Assembly: GCF_002837135.1 (NCBI RefSeq)
Contig: NZ_NWBQ01000067.1
Location: 1 to 33,161, forward strand
Source of the DNA: Macromonas bipunctata
GTDB taxonomy: Bacteria; Pseudomonadota; Gammaproteobacteria; Burkholderiales; Burkholderiaceae_C
Length of the DNA stretch: 33,161 nucleotides
Direction: 5' to 3'
This document shows, one piece after another, positions 17,206-24,364 of this stretch. The stretch's first letter is position 1. Every line of letters begins with the position of its first letter. Position numbers and translations under genes: made by a program. The notes under the pieces were generated by a model, which was not told where the DNA came from, ran no database searches, and saw only the letters and a program-made list of their open reading frames with translations.

Positions 17206-18447
17206 TCAATGGAACATGCACGCCGGGCTGGCCAGCAACAGGGCCAGCGCTTCGTGCGGCTGACGGGTGCGCTGCAACACAGCCCGCGCTGACGGGGGCA
17301 ACCATGCCTGCAATGCACGCCCACGGTCACTGTCGAGCACCGTTTGGGCGTGTTCTGCCCGAGCAGCTGCATCGGGCCACCCCAGCAAAGTGGGCAAACT
17401 GGCGACCATCTCACGGGCCAGTTCCACACGCTGGGTCAACTGCCCAGTGTTGAGCCACGCGTCCCCCCGCAATGGATAGCCATCCGGGGTGGAGCGACCA
17501 AACCACGGCTGCCCCAGCAACTGCAACCAGCGCAACACGGGCTTGGGATGGTGCAACGGCTGCCCATTGCACAACAGTTGCAAGGCTGCCACCGTGTAAC
17601 GCAATGGATCGGTAAACGACAACGCCCCGCCTTGCTGCCGCCACCGTTGGCGCAGCACCTGTACCTCGGCCCACACCGACGGCAACGAACCACCCGACTC
17701 CGTAAACACCGTAGCCACATGCTGTACCCAAGCGACAGGTGGCTCATCGGTCACGGCCCAGACACACATCCGCTGCGCGATATGCTGCGCGGTACGTGGA
17801 TGAGCGGCCAAACGCTGCAACACCGCAGGCAAGACTTGAGCCCCAGCCCCCTGCGCCGACTGCCCCAATACCTGTACCTGCTCTGGATCGTGGCGTTTGG
17901 AAAAAAACACGGCGCGTTCTGGCTGACCCGATGCAAAGGATGCAAAATCCACGCCCCACCCCGTCATGGCCCGGGCCAACGCTTGCACGTCCGCCTGGGT
18001 GTAACCGCCCTGCACGCCCAGCGTGTGCAATTCCAGCAATTCGCGGGCATGGTTTTCGTTGCCACGCCCACGCACATTGCTGGCATTGTCCAGATACACC
18101 AGCATGGCCGGGTGCAACGTTGCCGCCTGCAACATATCGGCAAAACGGCCTTGCACCTGTGGCTGCAATGCCTCGTGCCAGTACGATGCCAGCAACACCC
18201 CCACCTGCCCTTTGGCCGCATGCACGTTGAAGTGGTTGAACCAGAACCAGGTCTGGGCACTCGGCCCCAGCATCGGCGATGGATCTTGCACCCATGCCAA
18301 CAGACAACGCTCAGCCAGACTGGCCAGCATGGCCTGGCGCTGCTTGAGCAAATCGCGCTGCAACAGTGCCCGTTGCGGATCTTGAGTTTTGAGCGTACGA
18401 AAAGATAAGAAATTTCCCCAGTACTTATCTCGGCACTTATCAGACAT
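17206..18447 (-). CDS. DUF1800 protein, N-terminally truncated
   Basis: A 413-residue DUF1800-type protein. Conserved blocks are TWFWFNHFNVHAAKGQ (about 66-81), HPAMLVYLDNASNVRGRGNE with NHARELLELHTLGVQGGYTQ, then RAMTGWG, and a C-terminal LLLASPACMFH. DUF1800 proteins usually carry about 100 more residues before the W..HFNV block, including an RxTFG-like helix. Here that part is missing and the first 20 or so residues (MSDKCRDKYWGNFLSFRTLK) come from AT-rich DNA. The start codon lies 3 bases after the GT61 stop. The gene therefore looks cut by recombination and given a new, coupled start. Whether the shortened protein folds or is exported is doubtful, since no signal peptide remains. Confidence 0.8.
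   Translation of the reverse strand: MSDKCRDKYWGNFLSFRTLKTQDPQRALLQRDLLKQRQAMLASLAERCLLAWVQDPSPMLGPSAQTWFWFNHFNVHAAKGQVGVLLASYWHEALQPQVQGRFADMLQAATLHPAMLVYLDNASNVRGRGNENHARELLELHTLGVQGGYTQADVQALARAMTGWGVDFASFASGQPERAVFFSKRHDPEQVQVLGQSAQGAGAQVLPAVLQRLAAHPRTAQHIAQRMCVWAVTDEPPVAWVQHVATVFTESGGSLPSVWAEVQVLRQRWRQQGGALSFTDPLRYTVAALQLLCNGQPLHHPKPVLRWLQLLGQPWFGRSTPDGYPLRGDAWLNTGQLTQRVELAREMVASLPTLLGWPDAAARAEHAQTVLDSDRGRALQAWLPPSARAVLQRTRQPHEALALLLASPACMFH
18403..18441. repeat. small direct and inverted repeats at the composition boundary
   Basis: AGATAAG (18403-18409) and CTTATCT (18424-18430) form a 7-bp inverted repeat. ACTTATC occurs twice as a direct repeat (18423-18429 and 18435-18441) at 12-base spacing. 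They sit at the switch from GC-rich DUF1800 coding sequence to AT-rich DNA and may be a scar of the event that truncated DUF1800. No known insertion-sequence end is recognisable. Confidence 0.4.
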
Positions 18448-18450
18448 GAC

Positions 18451-19563
18451 TTATTTCATTAAATCAAAAGCAGCTTCAGCATCAGACAAGTTCACAGAAA
18501 AATTCCTTGAGTTTTTTTCAGCATCTCCAAAAACAAATCCAATCGATTGGCCAACCACATTACACAATCCAGCCTGGATGAAATGTGGATGCTCAGAAGA
18601 CTGAAAAACCAAAACTTTACAAAAAGATGGACTAAAAATTGAGTTATGCATGGCAGATCCGTACTCGCCCGCAACAAACTGAGCAGAGGAAAATATCTCT
18701 ATTTGCTCAGAAATAGATTTTGTCTCCGGGTGAATTATATCAAAACCATTTTTTACAGCCAAACTTTCCAATAAAGATCTATTTTCTATAATTTGATTTT
18801 TTCCACGAAAATTCGCCCTAGACACATAAATTTTTTTTCGCAAAGAATAATTGATACTATATTTTCTCATTCTTTGAAAAGCAAATAAAGAAACTCTAGA
18901 AAAAGAATTTCCAGATCGAACACTACCGGGAATCCATGCTTTCTGAGTAGAGATAAATTGATTTTCCGGATCAAATGAAATAAATCTATTTCTTTTTACG
19001 CCAAACTCATCAATAAGATCCCATCCGAAACGCGGAATCGGTTCATGCAAAATATATCTACCATCAAAACCGCAACTTTCCATCAAAGCAAGTCTAGGAA
19101 GAATGTCGACCAACCAGTGGCCATACACCCCTTGTCCAGCTTGGGATAATATAGCATAATCTACTTCTTCATCAAGATTTTTTTTAACCAATCCAGATTT
19201 AAATTCAAAGCTTCTATCTTTTTCTATCAATATTCTTTTGTTGAATCCGTGATCCAATCTACCCACTTCAGGTATCGCACGATGATCAAAAATACGATTC
19301 TCGTCAGAATCAACTATAAGGCCGTGACCAAAAAGCTTTACTTCATCCGCAGAATATATAAATACCGGAGGAGAATTTTTTACTTTTGATTCCAAAGATT
19401 TTTTGATGCTTTGATTTCCATTTATGAAAACAAAAGGGGAAACAACAACATCCTCTGGCGGAGAGACACAAAAAACTTCAACTCCATGAATTTTGTTTAC
19501 AGAAAAATTTTTAAATAAAGCAAAAGGTGTATCTATTTTTGCTTGAGTTTTATTTATTTTCAT
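18451..19563 (-). CDS. GT61-family (DUF563) glycosyltransferase
   Basis: A 370-residue protein with the hallmarks of glycosyltransferase family 61: GQGVYGHWLVDILPRLALME in the middle, then KKIYVSRANFRGKNQIIENR, and the C-terminal block EQIEIFSSAQFVAGEYGSAM followed by HNSIFSP. Bacterial GT61 enzymes are found in capsule and exopolysaccharide loci; some eukaryotic members transfer xylose or GlcNAc. It is probably cytoplasmic and adds one sugar of the repeat unit; donor and acceptor are unknown. The coding DNA is very AT-rich, with A/T-ending codons throughout, unlike the flanking GC-rich genes, which points to horizontal acquisition together with the three upstream sulfotransferases. Confidence 0.85.
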   Translation of the reverse strand: MKINKTQAKIDTPFALFKNFSVNKIHGVEVFCVSPPEDVVVSPFVFINGNQSIKKSLESKVKNSPPVFIYSADEVKLFGHGLIVDSDENRIFDHRAIPEVGRLDHGFNKRILIEKDRSFEFKSGLVKKNLDEEVDYAILSQAGQGVYGHWLVDILPRLALMESCGFDGRYILHEPIPRFGWDLIDEFGVKRNRFISFDPENQFISTQKAWIPGSVRSGNSFSRVSLFAFQRMRKYSINYSLRKKIYVSRANFRGKNQIIENRSLLESLAVKNGFDIIHPETKSISEQIEIFSSAQFVAGEYGSAMHNSIFSPSFCKVLVFQSSEHPHFIQAGLCNVVGQSIGFVFGDAEKNSRNFSVNLSDAEAAFDLMK

Positions 19564-19600
19564 TTTACATCAAAGTTTTAAATTTCAATTGTTGATAAAT

Positions 19601-20350
19601 TTACAATTTATCATACCCAAAAACAGAAAAATCTTTCTCATATATTTTGTTTATTAAAGAAACTGTATCAGCATTTAGTAAGTTTTTTTGCTTTGGCAAA
19701 ATTTCTTTACTTGCCAAATCAAAACAATTTATTTCCGATGCATCGCCATCAAATAACCTTAAATTAGTTTTTGTTGTACGTAATTTAGGAAATGGCCTCC
19801 AAACCAAATTTTCAATTTCACACATTTTTTTTAAATCATCATCAACAGACTCCAACTTAATTTGATATGTAAAAAATTTTTTATTCAGAAATTTATCCGG
19901 GATCTGAGGGGCAAAATGCCTATTTAATTCTTGGCCACTTATATGATAAGCATCTATCAAATTAAGAAATTCTATAAAGCTAACTCCATCTTTAGCAGCA
20001 TCACCTAGAAAATTCTTCGAAAAATGCTCCAAATTATCATAATTTTTTATCCAACGACCACCATCCACAACAAATTTATTGACAAATGCGGACACTATGC
20101 GTGCATAAGGATCTCTAGAAAGAACTACACCTTTAAAATTATTATTTTTAATCAACGACCAACCCATTCCTGCACTAACATGCATATTTGGATTATTTAA
20201 ATACACAGGAATATTTTTATCACTGATGATGAAATCATTCCTAGATTTTAGATAATCGTAAATCCAGTACGCCAAACTGGTATTTCCAGACTTAAAAGAA
20301 AAGAAAAATACCAGTTTTTTGTTCAATAATACATAGCAACTCATAGACAT
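19601..20350 (-). CDS. sulfotransferase (Sulfotransfer_2-like)
   Basis: A 249-residue PAPS-dependent sulfotransferase candidate. The N-terminal 5'-phosphosulfate-binding loop is FFFSFKSGNTSLAYWIYDYL (about 15-34), with the Lys-Ser-Gly-Asn-Thr-Ser pattern of the carbohydrate sulfotransferase group. The 3'-phosphate-binding segment is GVVLSRDPYARIVSAFVNKF (about 73-92), where Arg-Asp-Pro and the later Ser are the PAPS contacts. A pattern like this is typical of enzymes sulfating sugars. There is no transmembrane anchor, unlike the Golgi homologues, so it should be cytoplasmic. The ATG shares one base with the upstream gene's stop (TAATG). AT-rich, like its neighbours. Confidence 0.82.
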   Translation of the reverse strand: MSMSCYVLLNKKLVFFFSFKSGNTSLAYWIYDYLKSRNDFIISDKNIPVYLNNPNMHVSAGMGWSLIKNNNFKGVVLSRDPYARIVSAFVNKFVVDGGRWIKNYDNLEHFSKNFLGDAAKDGVSFIEFLNLIDAYHISGQELNRHFAPQIPDKFLNKKFFTYQIKLESVDDDLKKMCEIENLVWRPFPKLRTTKTNLRLFDGDASEINCFDLASKEILPKQKNLLNADTVSLINKIYEKDFSVFGYDKL

Positions 20351-21573
20351 TATCGAATTCCTTTTTTCAAAAAATCAGCTCTTTTATTTTGTAAAATTTT
20401 ACCCTCAGGCCGAATACAAAGGGCTAAATCAAGCAAAGCCATCATACTCTCATGATGAATATCGGGCGACCCCCTCAATGAATCAAAAATTTTAACCAAC
20501 TTACCCACATAGCTATCCAAAACAAAAACACTCCCTGAAGTTAGAGAATGGTAGTAAAGTTTATTCATCAAAATCAAAATATTATCATTTAAACCCACGC
20601 TCCACTGGTTTTTTTGCAATAAATCTTTCAAAAAATTTACGGCATGCTCCGAATAAGAACTCATAAAGGCTTCAAACCATTCAAACACAGATTGTTTTGC
20701 AACAGAATCCGGAGTGGCGGCGTATTTATATAAGGAAAAGCCAGTTTGCTGCTCCATCCACTGAAGATCTGGCACATCAATATATGCTTGACAGATGTTT
20801 TCTGGTATTAAGAATTTTTCATCAGAAATATCTGAAATTAACATCACCATTTTTTTTCGAGCCCTTAAAATTTTTTCTTCCCCCAATGACATAACCCCTT
20901 TTTTATTAAAAAGGTACATTAATTTAACTGCATCCAAAGAAATAGATTCATTAGAGGATTTTTCAACAACAGAAGTATGCGGGATATTTATTAATTCACA
21001 AAAATCAGAAACTACAGAACCGTTAACCAATGATTTCTTGTTAAACAGTCTAAAATTTATATTTTTCCGCCCAAACACTCGGAAAAATTTTTCAAACTTT
21101 TCTCGATAGCAGGGCAATGGCAATTCAGATCCAGAGTAACCTCCTTTCACTGCCTCCTGAAAGTCCGAAGACATATAAGATACAGGATCACGAATGTAAG
21201 CAATTACTGTTATTTTTTCAGAAAATCTGGACAGGACTTCTTTAAATACAATTAACTCTTTAAAGGACAAAGAAGAAAGTCCCTCACCGGAGATAATAAG
21301 TCTTTCACAATCAGATCGGCTTAACTCCCGCACCAGCAACAACAATGCTTTTTCTTTAATATCACGTATCTGATCTTTGGATCGTCCATTTTTAATATGG
21401 ATATGGTATTTTTCCGGATGCTGTAAAAAAGCAGTTAACAGCGGCTCAGAATGATTGGCAGGCCCAAGATCTGCATAACGGATGCCGTGTGCATGGTATT
21501 TGTTAAGCGATGCCTGAATAGACGAAGATCCTGTCTTGTGCATGCCAATATGCAAAAACACTTCTTTTTTCAT
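20350..21573 (-). CDS. sulfotransferase-like P-loop protein
   Basis: A 407-residue protein whose start, EVFLHIGMHKTGSSSIQASL (residues 4-23), is the PAPS-binding P-loop of a bacterial sulfotransferase-like group. ITVIAYIRDPVSYMSSDFQE around residue 130 supplies the Arg-Asp-Pro...Ser 3'-phosphate motif. LIISGEGLSSLSF lies between them, at the position where acceptor-binding residues often lie. The last 150 or so residues resemble no domain I can name and may form an alpha-helical partner domain. The stop overlaps the downstream sulfotransferase ATG and the start overlaps the upstream gene by 4 bases (ATGA), so the three are translationally coupled. AT-rich composition. Confidence 0.78.
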   Translation of the reverse strand: MKKEVFLHIGMHKTGSSSIQASLNKYHAHGIRYADLGPANHSEPLLTAFLQHPEKYHIHIKNGRSKDQIRDIKEKALLLLVRELSRSDCERLIISGEGLSSLSFKELIVFKEVLSRFSEKITVIAYIRDPVSYMSSDFQEAVKGGYSGSELPLPCYREKFEKFFRVFGRKNINFRLFNKKSLVNGSVVSDFCELINIPHTSVVEKSSNESISLDAVKLMYLFNKKGVMSLGEEKILRARKKMVMLISDISDEKFLIPENICQAYIDVPDLQWMEQQTGFSLYKYAATPDSVAKQSVFEWFEAFMSSYSEHAVNFLKDLLQKNQWSVGLNDNILILMNKLYYHSLTSGSVFVLDSYVGKLVKIFDSLRGSPDIHHESMMALLDLALCIRPEGKILQNKRADFLKKGIR

Positions 21574-22646
21574 AACTTAATATTCTTTTCAAACAGTACA
21601 ACATGCGTCCTAGCATTCACAAAAGACAATAAATCTCCATCTTTTAGCACAACATCTTTTTTAAATTTATGATTGAATGCGCAACCAAAACCAAATGCCA
21701 TTATCAAATCTGGCCTTGACTTGTTTGGACACACTTGGCCCACATAAAGACCATTTACAAGCACATCGAAAAAATCAGAGGTTGGCTGATTAGATGCTGT
21801 TTTAATCCAACCAGCGACAATATCAGAATGCAACTTATCCAACCGATATACAAAATCCTGATTTTTATTATTTAATAAAGTTTTTTCAACAATTTCCGCG
21901 CTTTTTAAACCGATTGCTTTCTCGTACAATGCAAGATCAAATCGTATCAACTGATTCAAAGCATTAAACAATCCTGCATCTTGCAAAGACATGCCGTACT
22001 TTTCAGTCAGCACATTTTCTTTCAAGGAAAAAATGTTAGCAGCAACACCGCCTAATTTGGCAACATGATCCAGATCCGAATTTATTCTATCCACCAAACC
22101 AAAAGCATCTATCTCTTGCAAGGCTTGAACAGCATCAGATACATCGTCAGCGTTAACGGCACCACGGTTACGGCCAGAACGCAGATAGCGCGTTTGTGGA
22201 TTGTCCAACAAAGCAAGTTCGACTGGTGTTAGGTTGTCCACAAAGCTGGACACACTTTGTCTATCTAAAAAATCAACCTGACTCAATTTTTTAGCAAGGC
22301 GCTGGATATATTCAGGATGAGCATCAAATCTTTTTTCTTGCCCAGGATCGGCAATGTGCCGAATCCACGCCAGATGAGAAATCACATGCTCGCGTGGGTC
22401 GCGCAGGAACGTGAACACATTGAATTGACTTAAATCAACCTTGGACTTGAAATCCCAATAGACCAGATGACCAGACAGGTAATCGTGCTTCGCTAAAATC
22501 TTTGCCCGACCTTCCTCAGTCTGCCACTGAGGATTGCTCTCCAGATGTACGGCACAGCGCTCACGTCCCAAGGCATCCATGAAGAACTTGTTGACGGAAC
22601 TGCCCGCAGCTTTTGCAATGTGGACAAAAAGGTATTTCTTCTTCAC
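21570..22646 (-). CDS. sulfotransferase with C-terminal beta-sandwich-like module
   Basis: About 358 residues. The sulfotransferase domain begins KYLFVHIAKAAGSSVNKFF (P-loop) and continues with FNVFTFLRDPREHVISHLAW (3'-phosphate motif), as in the family acting on glycans. From about residue 265 a second module appears (IVAGWIKTASNQP, FDVLVNGLYVGQV, NKSRPDL, GFGCAFNH), resembling the GW...DG...RPDL...G..GF repeats attached to many exopolysaccharide glycosyltransferases; it may bind glycan or mediate interactions. I prefer GTG 22646, preceded by GGA at normal spacing. A TTG at 22661 overlapping the upstream stop is the alternative. Composition is intermediate at the 5' end and AT-rich towards the 3' end. 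Confidence 0.83.
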   Translation of the reverse strand: MKKKYLFVHIAKAAGSSVNKFFMDALGRERCAVHLESNPQWQTEEGRAKILAKHDYLSGHLVYWDFKSKVDLSQFNVFTFLRDPREHVISHLAWIRHIADPGQEKRFDAHPEYIQRLAKKLSQVDFLDRQSVSSFVDNLTPVELALLDNPQTRYLRSGRNRGAVNADDVSDAVQALQEIDAFGLVDRINSDLDHVAKLGGVAANIFSLKENVLTEKYGMSLQDAGLFNALNQLIRFDLALYEKAIGLKSAEIVEKTLLNNKNQDFVYRLDKLHSDIVAGWIKTASNQPTSDFFDVLVNGLYVGQVCPNKSRPDLIMAFGFGCAFNHKFKKDVVLKDGDLLSFVNARTHVVLFEKNIKL

Positions 22647-22657
22647 ACAAGTTCCAG

Positions 22658-24364
22658 TCAACAGCTACCAATCGAGAAATCTTCCCGGTCTTTGGTTAGG
22701 TGCGGGTTGTAGCATGGGTCAACCAACAACTGGTCGGCCCACTTGTTTTTCATGAAGGCCACTTCCTTGTTGAAGCGGGCCTGTTTTTCCGAGGTGTCTT
22801 CGTGGCCCCGGCTGATGGATTCGTGGTGGTACAACTCGGCGTACGGTGTCCATAGGTTGCGGTACCCAGCTTGGCGCACCTTGAGGCAAAAGTCCACATC
22901 GTTGAACGCCACGTGCAGGTTGTCCTCGTCCAGGCCGCCAGCGGCTTCGTACACCTCGCGGCGCACCAACAAGCAAGCAGCGGTCACACCTGAAAGGTTT
23001 TGCACCAACACCAGCCGGTGAAAATACCCCGGATGCGCACGTGGGAAGTGCTTATGGGAATGACCCGCCACGCCCCCCAGCCCCATCACCACGCCAGCGT
23101 GTTGCAGGGTACCGTTGCTGTAATACAGTTTGGCCCCCACACAGCCAATATCGGGGCGGCTGGCGTGGCGCACCATTTCGGTCAGCCAGTCGGGGCTGAT
23201 GACTTCCACGTCGTTGTTGACCAACCCAACGATGCTGCCGCGCGCGTGCTGCACCCCAAAGTTGTTGATGGCCGAATAATTGAACGGGCGGTCGTAACGC
23301 AGCACCTTGACGCGCGCGTCTTCGGCTTGAATATCCGCAAACCAAGCCAGCGTTTCGGGCTCGACGCTGCCATTGTCCAGAATCAGGATTTCGTAGTGCG
23401 GGTACGTGGTTTTGTCCAAGATACTGCGCACCGCCAACTCGGTGATGGTTTTGCGATCGCGCGTCGGTATCAGCAAGCTGACCAAAGGCGGTGGTTCGGG
23501 CAAGGGCCAGCACACGTGGTAGGTGTTGGGCACCAGCCCGGCTTCCACTGTGGTACCCGCTGGGCCATGGGTATCAAAATGATCACGCAAAGCCTTGAGC
23601 CCGGCATCGGTGGTGTAGCTTTTTTCGCCTGCCGCACGGGCGGTGGAGCCTTCCAAGGCACGCCAGTGGTAGAGCACACGGGGCACATGCACCACCTGCG
23701 CTGCTGTCACGTGGGGCAGGCAACGCAACAGCAAATCCTGGTCTTGGCTGCCCTCCACGCCGGAGCGGAAGCCGCCAATGCGTTGCAACAGATCACGCCG
23801 GTACACCCCCAAGTGCGAGACGTAGTTCTGCGAATAGAACAAGTCGGGGTTCCAGTCGCTTTTGAAATGCGGCTCCGAGCGTTGCCCCTTGGCATCGATC
23901 TTGTCTTCGTCACTGTAGAGAATCTGCGTATCAGGATGTTCGTTCATGGCCAAGGCCATGAAATACAGCGCGTGCGAGGGCAAGGCATCATCGTGGTCCA
24001 GCAAGGCCACAAATTCGCCCTGCGCCAACTCCAGCGCACTGTTGGAAGCCCGCGAAATGTGACCGTTCTCGGCACGGTACACCACACGGATACGTGCGTC
24101 GCGCGCAGCGTATTCCCGCAACACCTCACGCACCCGCTCATCGGGTGAATGGTCGTCGGCAATGCACAGTTCCCAATGTGGGTACACCTGCGCCAGCACC
24201 GAATCGATACAAGCCCGCAAATACACTTCGGGCGTGTTGTAGGTGGGCATCACCACCGAAATCAATGGCCGGTGCTGCGCCAAGTTGGCCATGACGGCAT
24301 CGACCTGTTGCAGCGTGGGCAGGCTGGGCGTTTCCACCTGGTCGATCCAGTCGTGGTAGGCCAT
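22658..24364 (-). CDS. glycosyltransferase with two GT2 domains (second part of split giant GT)
   Basis: From ATG 24364 this frame gives 568 residues with two complete GT-A family 2 domains. The first starts LISVVMPTYNTPEVYLRACI (about 32-51) with FVALLDHDDALP as its DxD region. The second starts LVSLLIPTRDRKTITELAV (near residue 296) with GLVNNDVEVISPDWL. The C-terminus (FNDVDFCLKVRQAGYRNLWT, YHHESISRG) is typical of rhamnan/O-antigen glycosyltransferases. The opening MAYHDWIDQVE is the linker normally found inside longer proteins, not a natural N-terminus. The frame is open further upstream only as an out-of-frame shadow. I think this is the second half of the gene at 24138-26750, separated by a +1/-1 slip at a six-G run. 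Independent initiation is possible. Confidence 0.85.
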   Translation of the reverse strand: MAYHDWIDQVETPSLPTLQQVDAVMANLAQHRPLISVVMPTYNTPEVYLRACIDSVLAQVYPHWELCIADDHSPDERVREVLREYAARDARIRVVYRAENGHISRASNSALELAQGEFVALLDHDDALPSHALYFMALAMNEHPDTQILYSDEDKIDAKGQRSEPHFKSDWNPDLFYSQNYVSHLGVYRRDLLQRIGGFRSGVEGSQDQDLLLRCLPHVTAAQVVHVPRVLYHWRALEGSTARAAGEKSYTTDAGLKALRDHFDTHGPAGTTVEAGLVPNTYHVCWPLPEPPPLVSLLIPTRDRKTITELAVRSILDKTTYPHYEILILDNGSVEPETLAWFADIQAEDARVKVLRYDRPFNYSAINNFGVQHARGSIVGLVNNDVEVISPDWLTEMVRHASRPDIGCVGAKLYYSNGTLQHAGVVMGLGGVAGHSHKHFPRAHPGYFHRLVLVQNLSGVTAACLLVRREVYEAAGGLDEDNLHVAFNDVDFCLKVRQAGYRNLWTPYAELYHHESISRGHEDTSEKQARFNKEVAFMKNKWADQLLVDPCYNPHLTKDREDFSIGSC

